Shown here in pieces: positions 24,601 to 36,240 of a stretch of DNA of 64,000 nucleotides. The notes beneath the pieces are model-generated. The model saw nothing but the letters and a program-made list of their open reading frames with translations, had not been told where the DNA came from and ran no database searches. This DNA comes from Ampelocalamus luodianensis (lineage: Eukaryota > Streptophyta > Magnoliopsida > Poales > Poaceae): contig CM070618.1 of NCBI GenBank assembly GCA_036346255.1, positions 75,588,428 through 75,652,427 of the forward strand, in the 5' to 3' direction. The position numbers were made by a program, and so were the translations under genes. The stretch's first letter is position 1, and every line of letters starts with the position of its first letter.

Positions 24601-26571
24601 TAAACTCAAGTCCCGCTACGTGTGGAGCCCGCATGTAAGTGAGACATTAGCGTCGCTAAGACAGGGATTAAATGCTAATGATTATCATTTATTCCTAATC
24701 ATTGGCTACAATGTTGTCGGCGTACGACAACGGGACTTTCGGTCCCGCGCGTTTCACCGGCGGCTCGCCGACGCTGTGCGCCACGGCGACGCGAACTAAA
24801 GGCACCATTAGCTGCGCAATAGCATTGCGCACCTAGGGGTAGTGGTCTTAGTGCTAGAGGTGGCCCGCGCGCGCTAGCGGAAGTGAGCGGCGCGCCAACA
24901 CGGCAAATGCACAAACGTGAAAAGTAAAACTCTGCAGCTCATACAAGCATGTGCCCAAGATCCTAGGGACTAACTAGGAGCTACCTGAAGCTAGGAGAGG
25001 GCTTGAGGAAACTTGAAGCAGCTGGAGGCTTGTCGGTGCCGGAGAAGAAAAAGGCGATGACACGGCTTGACGTAGAGATGAAGATCTGAGCAAAAAGAAG
25101 CAGGGTGAATGCTCGGGTTAGCTCAAGGGGCTTAATAGCAAGCTATAAGAGCAAGGAATTTGAGAATAGCCTACCAATTTGAAGTGGGAGGTGAAAGGTT
25201 CCCCTTAGGCCGAAAGTGAAGAGATCTCCAAATCCTAAAGTCGCTGTCGTGACATTTCCAAAATTAGTTGAGGGGAAAACCTAGTCATACCGAAAGACAC
25301 CTAGTGACGCGCAAGGTTTAGTTTATTACCTCCCCGAGACCAAGTGAGCACGAAGATGTCTTTCGGGGGCGCGCTCTAGAACTCCCAGACGGCACGATGG
25401 TGGTCCAAGTGCTACAAGCAACGAGAGCAGCTTGCATTAGCAAAAATGGAGAGGGCATAGAACAAGGAAGAGAAAGGCACCACCCGGTGGAGACTTACTT
25501 AAGCGAGGAGTGGTACGAGCTTCCTCTCCTCTGTCAACCGAGGAGAAGTGAGGGAGAATGGAGGGCTTCGAGGGGTGATAAAGCCAGAGAGTCGTTGGGG
25601 GTGAGTGCGGTGTGCAGAGGGGAAGCTCGGGGATAGGCCAACGGGCGCGGTGAGGTGATGGCGGCTCAGGTCGAAACGACCGCGTGGCGAGGAGGCTCTG
25701 CGCGAGCTCTGTCGCGAGGAGGAAGAAGGCTCTGACGCATGGGTCCCGGCAGTCAGCGGTAGAAGGGGCGCGGCACGGTGTGTAGCAATAGGTTTGATCA
25801 GCACCGTTGGATTGCGAATGGACGGACGAGATGAGTGGGGGCATTCGGACAGGTCGACGAGGTGACGAGATCTGGACCGCGGAGGCTTGATCCAACGGTC
25901 GCATGTGAGGGTGCAGTTAGGCGGTGCGGTGCAGTCAGTTGGGTTGCGCCGGACTCGAGCCAGGGTCCGGTTCGGGTCGGTTGAACAGTACTAGGGTTTG
26001 ACTGATTGAATTTCTTTTGATTCTAGTTTGACCGGTGCTTTATAAATAGAAATAAATTTCATAAAATCATGAAATAATTTGTGGGGGTTCCTGGGATGAT
26101 ATAGTTCCCATAAAAATTATACAACCCTACTGTTCATAATATAGTTTGTGATATTTAATTTCAAATATGTTGTATGTCTCTGAATGTTGCTTGAATTTTA
26201 AACAGGTTCAAACTAGTCTCAAAAATTTTGGAAAAATTATATTAATTCATAATAATTAATTTAGTATTTGAATAAATTGGTTCCAGATGATGATCACAAC
26301 TTTTTATTACTGATTTGAAGTGAAAACTGAATTTTGATGTGTATGTTCACCTCAAATTAGATTTTCCAAGTACAATATATTATGAAATGATTTGAATTTG
26401 ATAATGCATGTTGGTGAAATACATATTAATCCCATTTAATTAGTCGGGGCTGTGACAGAAACTGTCTATGATACGTCACTATCACAGACAGTTTATAACA
26501 AAAACCGTCTGTGAATTTTACAGACGGTTCTTACTAAGAAGTCACAGACAGTTCTTAATACGAACCGTCTA
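21690..26571 (+). mobile_element. CACTA-type element, 3' end missing, with nested LTR
   Basis: The 5' end reads CACTACTACAAAACAGAC at 21,690, the hallmark of grass CACTA elements. The far segment (26,458-26,571) is made of repeated CAGACGGTT/AACCGTCTGTGA words in both orientations, as in CACTA subterminal regions. The expected TAGTG 3' terminus is absent; at 26,572 the sequence switches abruptly to KMS1 intron 6. The interior is occupied by a reverse-oriented LTR (21,760-26,457). The element is either truncated or part of a larger one whose 3' end is lost. Confidence 0.6.
21760..26457 (-). mobile_element. Reverse-oriented large LTR (about 4.7 kb) nested in the CACTA element
   Basis: On the minus strand the LTR begins TGTCACAGCCCCGAC at 26,457 and ends near GGGTCCCGA at 21,760. 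GAAAC follows the right end (26,458-26,462), while GAAA precedes the left end. A 3-bp deletion at the left junction would explain both the shortened duplication and the missing TG. The block near 22,690 is the reverse complement of the CTATTCGAATAGCCG region in the two other large LTRs, so the families are related though not identical. No gag-pol is seen. Minus-strand frames at 25,437-25,904 are GC-rich leader sequence rather than a gene. Confidence 0.6.
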
Positions 26572-26601
26572 CACATGCATTTTCCCTTCTATCTTCCGTA
26601 G

Positions 26602-29600
26602 ACACTGTTTATCATCTCCTTTTGCAACAATCAACTCTTGTATCTTATGGAAAAGGAATTAATATGGATATTTGGCCACATTCCTGGGTTTTCTGCCACG
26701 CTGCCATCTGTGATCGCCAAACTCCACAGTGCCAAGGAGAAGTATTTATCACCATCAGTGTCAATCTCACTGTCCTCACAAATGGAGGTTGGTATCTTCA
26801 GTTCAAACTTGTCGTCATTTGAGCTTCACAGATATCTATATCTTCTGTCCTAATTTTTGTATGGGAAAATTAGGTCATCTGAATTAGGTCAGTAGCACTC
26901 AGATGCGTATTTAGAGGAATAACATCACAAACGCAATCAGCTTCAAAATAACATCGCAAAGAGCAAAAGTTTTAGAAAATAACACTCTCGAAGAATATTC
27001 CACTTTATATTTTCAAAATGACACGAATATCCCTCTCTTCCCCAACTCCTCCATCTCCAAGCACGCAGCACCTCCCTGTTGTGTCCCCTCTTCACTGTGC
27101 TAGTATGAACAGATGAACTAGCAGCCTTGTTACCTAGCCTCCAAAAACATCTTCTGCGATTCAAAAAATTCTAAGGGCAAAACCGCAAGAGTGTCTTTTC
27201 GTGGAGTGTTATTTAATATAATTTCTGCTCTTTGCGATGGTATTTTGAAGTCGAGTGTGTTTGTGATATTATTCCTCTAATTATGTATCTTTAGACTGTT
27301 ACTGACCTTATTTTCCCTTGTTGTATTGGTTTTTAAGCTCTTTTTTTTCTTATTTGTTCATTGATGTTGTACAACTATATCATCCATACAGATAAACAGT
27401 GGAACTTCTCTTTACATTGGTCCGAACATCAGAGTGTGGCTTGTGCTTGTGAACTTCTTCGTAAAGATCACACATCAACAACACAGGATTATCTCAGAAA
27501 GCAGCGGGATATAGAGATTGTAACATCCCAATTTTCTGAGTTTAAAAATCTTTTAATAGTTAGTAGGGAGAAAATTCACCATTTGGATTTATTTGAATTT
27601 AATTTCAAAAGCTTAACATTGGACTTTGCAATCAAAACATTTAATGTGAATAATCCCAACAGGAACAATAGCCAAAACTATTTTATTTGGGCTCTATGTG
27701 CTCATATATATTTTCTAGATTTTTCTAGAATTTTCCTGAGTTCATTTGCTATTTTCTATTGCTTATTTGAATTTCTGGTATTTTCTAAATTAGAAAAGCT
27801 ATTTAAAATCTCAGAAACCCCTCGGGTCGAATTCTTTTTCCCGCCCACTGTTCCTAACTCCACCACGCCGCGCCCAACTCGCGCACGCCTCCGCCGACGG
27901 TGTGGACCCCACCGCCTCTCGTTTCTCTCTCTTTCCTTCGGAGCGCCCCGATCATCCTCCACCGTTCGATCAACAATGGATGGCCGGATGCGCGTGTGTT
28001 AACCGGAGGTTCCGAACGTCACATGTGTTGTGGGCGCTCGATCGATCCGACGGCCGATCCTCGAGTCCGCTTTCGCAGCCGTGCCGCTTTCACACGCCAG
28101 ACGCCGCCGAGCCGCCGCCGACGTGTGGGCCCCGAATCTTCTCGGCTTGCCCCGAGTCCGTTAGGGATACGATCTCCGCCGCCGCCTGCCGTTTTTGGGC
28201 GTTCGTGCCCTGGACTCTCCCGAGCCGCCGCCTATATAAAGGGAGGTAGCCCTCGGTGTCCGCACCTCAGCCCTAGCCGCCACCGCCCTCGCGCTGAACC
28301 CTAGCCGCCGCAAGAGCTCGAAGATCGATCTGCGCCGCCGCCAACTCCGACGAGCTTGTATGCCGCCATCAGTGACGCCTGAGCGTCGTGGTCTACACCG
28401 TCGGCATCGCACGGAGCAGGACTACCTCGTGGTCGCCTTCGTGTCGCCGGAGCGTCGCCGTAGCCCCGATTCCGTCGAGCCCGTGAGCCCTCCGCCGCCT
28501 AAACCTCGCCACCGGTCGCCACAGTCATCCCCGACCACCAGTGAGCCCCTTGTCAAGTTCGCCTTCACACCCTCTACACGCCTGCACCATCCACCGCCGC
28601 AAGCCCCGCTGCTCGGCTGAACCCTCGGTCTCGAGCGCCGTCGCCGGTCGTAGCCACATCAGTGCCACCTCGTCGCCACCTCAGCCCTCGTGCCTACGTG
28701 TCGCGTGCGTGGCTGCCTCGTCAGCTCGTGCGTGGCACGGTCCACCGGCTCCAGATTCAATCGGCTCGGTAGACCTAGTCTACCGTGAGCTGTGTCTTTG
28801 ACATGTGGGTCCCACGTGTCAGTGAATTCTTTTATTTTTCTTTTTCCGAAATTCTGAGGGCTGACGTCAGCATTGCGCAATAATCCGATTTTTCTGTTAA
28901 GAAATAGTTCGGAAATTCTGGAAAATCCAAATTAGGGTTTCTTTTTAGATTCAATCTTCCAGAGCTCATAACTTTTGCATCCTAACTCCGATTGAGCCCA
29001 TTCAAATTTCTAAATTTATCTAAATTCAAGCTCTATTTATCTGAGATTTTTATTTAATTTTTGGAGTTTGTTTTGCCTCTGTTATTTATTTGTTTTGTTT
29101 GTTTGTGTCTCGCTTATAGTAGACGTCGATCGTCGGGAATTTCGTTGAAGAAGGAGCACCCCAAGATCAAGACCAGTACATAGACCTTTCCAAGGCAAGT
29201 CATACCTTTGATCATCTTGAACCCAGTTTTCAAATTACTTTGTGTTAAAGTATTGCATTCTATTTTAATTATGTATTTAAATGCTTTGGGCATAGTTATT
29301 ATCCAAATTGTTACCACACATTGGCCTTGTATGACATAATTCCTTGTCAGCCTAGATTGGTTTATTAGTTGGTAATATTATAGCACCAACGTGGGTTGGT
29401 TAGATGCGAGTACAATTGCTTAGCCATGCTACGAGTCTCACTTCTCATGTAAGTTGCAATTATTAAATGTGACTAAGTGACTATGAAACTTGGTGTAAAA
29501 CTGTGTGCTATGTGTTATTACTTCGTGATGGCATGTGTTGCACTAAAACCAACTGGGTGGTAAAGGATTTAGACTGAGGCAAGTGGTGGAAGTTGTGTGA

Positions 29601-30764
29601 TATGGTGGAAGCTGTGTGCATGGGTTTGATGATCTGCGTGATCTAGTTAGAAATTGGAAGTCTTACCTTGGTCAATTAAGGACTTAACTTTGTGCGCCAT
29701 TGAACTGAGCCTTACTGTACGACCACATGCCTGGTATGGGACGAGCCTAATTTAGTAAGTTATGGATTCTCGGCATTGATGTTCAGGTGGATAGGTTAGG
29801 CTGTGTGACAGGGTGGAGGTGTGACTACTTGGTGGTTGCATCGCGGGACGATTCGTCGCTTCCCTGTCCAATGGTGTGTGTTATACCAATTCTATGTGAG
29901 CTGGTATAGCGGGAAAGCACATCGGGAATGTCAATGTTTGAGATAAAGTTTCCGAACTGTTTTGTTACGATTAGTGCTTGCTACACTAGTTGTATCTTGT
30001 GGGTAAAGTGTACAACCTCTGCAGAGTGTTATATCAGTCTATTCGAATAGCCGCGTCCGCGGTCATGGACATGCTTGGGGATTTCACACGAGGGGTAGTT
30101 TTCATAAAATGTTTGGGATGGGAGCTGTGTGACCTCAATCATATGGCTATGTGAAATAATCTGTTTAGCTGTGTGTCTTTGTGGAAACAATTGTTAAATT
30201 ATTATTGTCTATTTGTTTTGAATTATGCTTTCAATCTATTATTGGTATTCAATTGCAAATATTGCTTTTATGCAAAAGAACCACAGAAGCCTTTTCTTTG
30301 GAATAAGCCTGCATCTATACATTGCATTCTGTGATATGATTTATAGCACGGTTGTGTACTCACGCTTGTTGTAAAACTTGCGCCCAAACCTATAGAAGAG
30401 GAGGAGTCTACGCCTGCTTTCGAGGAGGAGTTCGTTGAAGGTTGCTGATCGTTAAGGTCCGATCCCATCGGTTACTGTGGTGAATTGGTGGGATCTACGC
30501 TGGAGTTATTTCCGTTCACGCCGCTTTATTTATCGTTAGCTCTGCGTGGCTTAATAAGTGTAAACTCGACCATAAGGTCAAAACCCTTATTTGTTATTCA
30601 AACTAATCGCTTACTTTATTTATCGCCGTGTGGATCGATATTTACCTATGTTAACTCGGTGCACTAGTGTGATCCGAACTAGTGCAGTATACACAGAGGG
30701 TTCCAGAATCGGAATTCTGGGTCCCGACAGAGATGGAGCTTATTACTGACTCCTCGCCCCCAAG
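26602..30764 (+). pseudogene. KMS1 exons 7-8 pseudogene
   Basis: The exon 7 equivalent (26,602-26,787) is 186 bp, as in the functional gene, and keeps an open frame; its acceptor has changed from CCGCAG to CCGTAG. The exon 8 equivalent starts at about 27,391 but has lost a G at the acceptor and has small deletions within the [15 protein letters not shown] region. It is then split in the IEMELI codons by the solo LTR and resumes at 30,730-30,764 before a deletion removes the stop region. Exons 1-6 are absent, so it cannot make KMS1. Confidence 0.9.
27519..30729 (+). mobile_element. Solo LTR, 3.21 kb, same family as 3,237-6,419
   Basis: The ends are TGTAACATCCC and GGTCCCGACA, with a perfect 5-bp target duplication GAGAT (27,514-27,518 and 30,730-30,734). 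The unoccupied site, with a single GAGAT, survives in functional KMS1 exon 8 at 18,508-18,512. A TATA box (TATATAAAGGG at about 28,233) precedes a GC-rich R/U5-like leader. No internal retroelement genes are present. GC-rich frames at 27,900-28,800 belong to this LTR and are not host genes. Confidence 0.92.
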
Positions 30765-30862
30765 AGTCACGCACGTGAGTGGACTGGCAAATGGCAAGTC
30801 GTATTGTACCAGACAACCTACTGAGCTCTAAGAATAGAAGAAGCCGATGATGATGTTAGCCG

Positions 30863-31108
30863 TAGGGATTGAAAACCCGGCCGGTAACCATGCCGATAAC
30901 CGTTTATCGGAGGGGGGCCGGGATTAGAAATCTCGGTCGGTTTTCTCGGGTTTTTAAAATTTAAATTCTAAATTTTGAATTTTGGATGGTTTTTAAGTAA
31001 ATTCGAGCAAATTTCATCTGGGGAAAACCCGGTTTGACTGGTAACCGGTCGGTTACCGGTACCAGCCAGACAGCGGGATTGTGACCATAAACAGTTATGT
31101 GATCCTTG
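30863..31108. mobile_element. hAT MITE of the CCGG-rich family, 246 bp
   Basis: The left end is TAGGGATTGAAAACCCGG and the right end GTGATCCTTG, inverted relatives of each other. The flanks GTTAGCCG (30,855-30,862) and GTTAGCAC (31,109-31,116) look like a diverged 8-bp duplication. The homologous position in the first copy (about 20,898-20,905) has a single TTAGCAC and no insert. The interior is rich in CCGGTTACCGG words shared with 50,651-50,895 and 54,990-55,200. Confidence 0.78.
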
Positions 31109-31300
31109 GTTAGCACAAACGTGAACGCTGATCCAGCGATTACGTAGTTTCTCGGTTCAATTTTTTTTCCCGATTACAAGAACATACACACACCACTACA
31201 CATGCACACATACATAAAGGAATGCGCCCCCTTAGCATATACACAAAAAGATGGAGGCTGATAATAAATTTGTGATCTCACAAATTCATATAGGGGAATT

Positions 31301-32355
31301 GATTATTTACCCTCCGTTTATATGCGTATTGAGATTACACCCCCATTTTAGATGTAATTGGTTTTTTACCTCCGTTTAGTCTGTTTCTTGATGAAATACC
31401 CCGTTTGCAATATTTTATTAATATCCTGTGTGTTTTTTTCTTCAGCTTTGGCCGCAGGAAATGACCAGAATGCCCTTGCTCGTTATCTGAGTTCATTCCA
31501 ATTCAACTGAATACAATTATATGGCTTGAAAACCAGTCAGCTTTGAGATTCTACTGTCTAGCGCATCTACGCTCATGTGGTCATGGCAAGATACTAGAGC
31601 AGACTATGGACAAGAAGCAGCGAATTACTTCCTCGATAAGCACATAGAAAAAGGATCAAGGAGACTGAAGACGAAAGTGCATAGTGGAACTGAAGAGTTT
31701 ACTACCATGCATATGTGTGGACTGTGCTTTATGAACTAATGGCATTTTGGGAAATCCTGGATCCGAGAAAAATCATCACCCTCCTATATGCTAGCTTATT
31801 GTCATTGGGAAATCCTGAATTCAGGAAAAATCATCACCCTCCTATATGCTAGCTTATTGTAGTCTATCCGTGTGGCTTTGATTAAAGGTCTTAAGGTTGT
31901 ACCATGATGGTCACTTAAGCCCCCACCGAGGACGGATCCCATTTGAGTACAGCAAGGAGACAAAGGCGGCAGGCAGTCAGTCGTTGGAAGGGAGGAAAGC
32001 TGTCGGCGGATTTGGAAGAGGATTGAGGATCAAGCAGAGGGAGCGTACCACATGATGGCCCAGAGGCCCTTGCCGACGATAGTGTGCCAACACTTTTTGT
32101 GGGGGGTGTACCCCTTATATGTCGTCCCGCCATACCCGCCGCCCCTCTCTCAGTCGATGTCGCCTCGTTGGGTTGGGAGCCTTCGCCGTGGGTGTGCCTG
32201 TGCAGGATGAACATCATGGTGCAACCTGTGTAAGGGCATTCTAGTCATTTCCTGTAGCCAAAACGGATAAAACACCGGATATTAATAAAATATTGGAAAC
32301 AGATATTTTATCAAGAAACAGACTAAGCAGGGGTAAAAAACCAATTACATCTAAA
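31301..32355. mobile_element. Non-autonomous MULE with long TIRs (copy 2), carrying a gene-like fragment
   Basis: The left TIR begins GATTATTTACCCTCCG at 31,301. An inverted copy (about 32,265-32,355) ends at ACATCTAAAAT, lacking the outermost 40 bp. Between them lies a minus-strand open frame (32,217-31,915), Arg/Ser-rich with no recognised domain. That block, 31,919-32,355, recurs at 36,241-36,672. A MULE carrying a captured host-gene fragment (Pack-MULE) is the likeliest reading; the parent gene is not identified. Confidence 0.6.
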
Positions 32356-32444
32356 ATCTGGTGAATCATCCTCATGAATAGCAGCTAGACATGGCGTGCT
32401 GGATGAAAAGACATGACATATTAAAAAAAATTTATCACTACGTG

Positions 32445-35400
32445 TGTAAGATCGAGGAGGCCGACTAGAGGGGGGGTGAATAGTCAATTTAAAACTTCTA
32501 AGCGCTAAAACCGATTTCTAATGCGGAAGCTAAATGTCAATTCGGTTTAGCACAATTAACGCCTAAAACAACTAGGTGAACCAACAATACAAGTCAATAA
32601 TAAATAGAGCAATTTAGCAACGACTTGTAAGCTATCAACTAATGATATGATCAATCAAGCACATACAAGATAGCAATCATACAAATGAATAAGCAATTAT
32701 ACAATAAATGTAAATTGCACAAAGTAAAGCATATGAAAGCTAATCACAAGAAGCACACGGACACAATGATGTTTTACCATGGTGGTCGGAGACTTGCCGG
32801 TCTCCCATAATCCACGTTGAGGGAAACCCAAACCTATTGGGCCGGCTCCACCAATTAAGCCTTCCTCCGAGGTATCAAACACATCGCTCCACTAGGGTTG
32901 CTCTTACTCCACTCCGGAGATGGTGAGCACCAAGCCACTCACAAACGCCCGGGTCTTCTTACAAGCTTCACTTGAGAAGAACACCGACGCACGACGCCTC
33001 CACGCCGTCTAGGTGTCGGCAAACACCAAGAGTAATAAGCCAAGCCCCTTGCTTGACTCTCACCACATGCAACGAATGCACAAGCTCAAGTGGATACAAA
33101 ATCCACCTCTAGATGCAACACATGCAACTAGAGACCTCTCTCCTTGCTCACAAGGTGCAACACATGCACAATTGAGTGGAGAAGCTCACACTAGCTCAAG
33201 AGAGTGAAATGGGATGTCTTTCAACCTGCCAAAGGGGTATTTATATCCCCTACACCAAAAACTAGCCGTTTGGAGACGAAACAGCCAAAAACTAGCCGTT
33301 ACAGCCATTTGTGGTCGTACCGCCCTCACAAGGGCCGGTACAACCGTTCTGGGCGGTCATACCGCTATTTACATGGCGGTCGTACCGCAGCTCAAAATCA
33401 GCACAGACGACACTCGGTAAAAAAGTCATAACTTTTGACTCCGATGTCGGAATTGAGTGATCTTGGACTCTATTGAAAGCTTATTCAGTGGGCTACACAA
33501 CCCACCTATTTGATTTGATCTCAAACACATTTTATCAAATCAAAAAGCACAATTTCAAAGAGTCACTACCATGGTCTAAGTCCAAATGATAGCAACTAGC
33601 AATCTTAGACCATGCCAAGGGAAGATACATGAATCCCAACAATTTGCAAAACACATTTGCAAACTTAGATCATGCCACAAGGAGTAGGTACATGGACTTC
33701 AACCATTTGCAAAACATATTTGCAAAGTATAGTCACATGCTACAAGGATTATCCATGAGCCTCAACTATTTGCAAAACACATTCGCAAATACAGCAACAT
33801 GTTAGAGTGAGCTAGAGCAAGTGAGATTGAGTTATTAACACATGATGAGACTCAAGCTACTAGACAAGACCCTCTTAATAGTACGGCAACCTATACTAGC
33901 AATCCGGTCTTCCAACCAAACACCAAGACCGGTAAAAGACTAGGAACGCATCCTTAGCCCTAGCTAGTCATACCTTTGCCTTGAGCATCTTCTTGAAGGT
34001 TGATGACGCACATCTTCACTTCAAGTCCGGTCATCATCTTGACATGCATCAACCCATGATGCATTCTTTACTTGACCTCAATCAACACATAATGAGTCTT
34101 ATCTTGACTTGATGATCAACTCATGATCATCTCTCTTTGAGATCTTGATATGCATTAACACATGATGCATTCTCTTCTTGAACTTTTACTTGATGACGAT
34201 CAACTCATGATGCCATCCGAAGTCTTCATTACCCTGGAACATAATCTATTCATCCAACTCATGGAAAATGTTAGTCCCATAATGATTAACATTAATTACC
34301 AATATATACATGCAAAATGCTTTTAAACAAGCCGTTGAAAAACTCGGATCGTACAACCGCCAACCAAATTGCGGTATTACCGTTATCCGGCTGCATCGCA
34401 CAAGGGAGCGGTACTACCGATTGCGTGGTTTCCAATAACGCCGAAATGACATGCTCTCTGGAAAATACATACCGCCATACAAAATTCGGTACAACCGCAT
34501 CGCGGTACAACCGTTTCTCAAATGCGGTACGACCGATTAACAAAGAGAGCTCCGAGCCAAAATGCATCGGTTCGGTTTTATGCAACCGCCAACTAGAAAT
34601 CGGAGCGACGATGTGCGGTCATACCGCACCAAGATCCGGTCGAACATACGGCTGTCGAACCGCCCATAACACGCTCGGTTCAACCGATTACGATAAACAC
34701 TTAGAGTTTCCAAAACTCAAATTCAAATGCATGCAAGATCCTAACTTGATCCATAAGGCACAAGAATATGCTATCAAGCTATTAGTCATGATCCTCTATT
34801 GTCATGCATTTCCTTACCATGTCGCCATCCATGAACCGGGACTAAGCCTTCAAACATCTTAGTACACATGTTAGTCCCACAATGCAATCTCAAATAATTG
34901 AATATAGATAAACATGAGTATATATAAACTACACAAGTTATATATACCATGAGTATATCTGAACTACAAGTTGTATATACTAAATATGAGTGTATACTGA
35001 ACTACACAAGTTGTATATACTCATATGAATATATTAACTACGCAAGTTAAATATATTCAATGATATATGAGCATATATGAACTACACAAGTCTCATATGC
35101 TCACATACAAGTATATATGAACTATACAAGTTACATATACCAAGTATGAGTGTATACAAACTACACAAGTTGTATATGCTCATATGAATATATTAACTAC
35201 ACAAGTTAAATATATTTAATGATATATGAACATCCATGAACTACACAAGTTTCATATGTTCTCATATACTCATATGAATATACTAACTACACAAGTTAAA
35301 TATATTCAAGGATATGTTTCAAAGTAAAGATCCTTAATATATGTGGAAAGAGAATATGGATCAATACTAATGAAACCACAAAATATAGAATGGACTCCCC

Positions 35401-35874
35401 CTAAATGTGTGCATACACAAATGTGTAATGGAAACATATGCACATATCCAAATTGACCTTTTTGGTGGAGTTTAACCTATATTTTGGATCCGAGGAATGC
35501 AACAAGATATAATAAGAAGAAGTAGAATGCATACCTCTTGTATTATCATCTTTATATCCAAACGAGACTAAGCAATAGATAATCAATAGAATTGTTAGTC
35601 TCACAAATAGATTGTCATTTATGAATACATACTGCTTGGATTTTTGCTTTTATATCCAAGCTGAGACTAAACTTGATATAACAATAGGAGTGTTAGTCTC
35701 ACAAGTGCATTTGTCATTAATCACTTAATCACTTGCATGCCTTCATGATTTTCACCTTTATATCCAAATAAGACTACACAATATGTATATCAATAAAAGT
35801 GTTAGTCTCCCAATTAGATTTATCATTAATCACCAAAACTCCATTACCGCATAATGGCGGGTCTAGATCTTTCA
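32445..35874 (+). mobile_element. Solo LTR, 3.43 kb, second LTR family
   Basis: It starts TGTAAGATCGAGGAGG and ends AGATCTTTCA, with a perfect 5-bp target duplication ACGTG (32,440-32,444 and 35,875-35,879). The early GAGGGGGGGTGAATAG motif is common at the start of a widespread plant LTR family; I suspect a copia (SIRE/Maximus-like) lineage but cannot prove it. There are no internal genes. It contains CGGT..ACCG palindrome clusters (33,300-33,400 and 34,360-34,690) and a degenerate tandem repeat (34,900-35,320). The orientation is not certain. Confidence 0.85.
34900..35320. repeat. Degenerate AT-rich tandem repeat inside the solo LTR
   Basis: About eight diverged units contain GAACTACACAAGTT followed by TATATAC/TCATATGA words, with spacing of roughly 45-60 bp. 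It is probably expansion within the LTR. Confidence 0.65.
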
Positions 35875-35879
35875 ACGTG

Positions 35880-36240
35880 CAAGATGATAATTGGTATTTT
35901 TCTGCTGAGGCAATTGGACAACAGAGTTTCCTAAAGCTGAATCAAGTTGGTTCATTTTCTTCCTAGTTTGTAATCCCAGTCCTCCCTCCTCATGAACTGA
36001 TGAACCACATTCCAGCCAAAATCAGGGTCCTTGTTAAATCCTCTACTTCTTCTCAAACTCTTACAAGGAGTGTATGAACGTGGTTGCCTGTGCATTAGTG
36101 TTGATTGCAGATACAAAAGCTTCCCGATGCAGCAATCAATCAATCGATGGATTGCATGGCCCAAACAGAATCGGACAGATTGAAGAAACAACCTCTGGCT
36201 CACATTCAAGATCCCTGGATCGGGGTAACCTAGAAGAAGC
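35880..36240 (-). other. Unrecognised minus-strand frame adjoining the MULE fragment
   Basis: A minus-strand frame runs from 36,275 to 35,952 (107 codons) with HRLIDCCIGKLLYLQ and MRREDWDY segments. It continues from the captured block shared with copy 2, but copy 2 diverges at the common GGGGGCTT (minus strand). It may be another exon of the same captured gene. No family is recognised. Confidence 0.3.

Larger units (their letters stand above)
26572..31918 (+). repeat. Diverged direct duplicate of the KMS1 3' end and flank
   Basis: This segment repeats 17,559-about 21,650 in the same orientation: the end of intron 6, exon 7, intron 7 with its MITE, exon 8, then the downstream flank from about 20,810. 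Compared with the first copy it has gained a solo LTR (27,519-30,729) and a hAT MITE (30,863-31,108). It has lost about 2.27 kb corresponding to 18,543-20,809. The junction at 30,762-30,764 lies in a shared AAG. Confidence 0.9.

Noticed and set aside
27361..28002. 213-codon plus-strand frame
   Set aside because: It fuses the broken KMS1 exon 8 copy to solo LTR sequence; it is not a real gene.
34900..35320. CRISPR-like repeat array
   Set aside because: Units are degenerate, AT-rich and without unique spacers, and this is a plant nuclear sequence inside an LTR.
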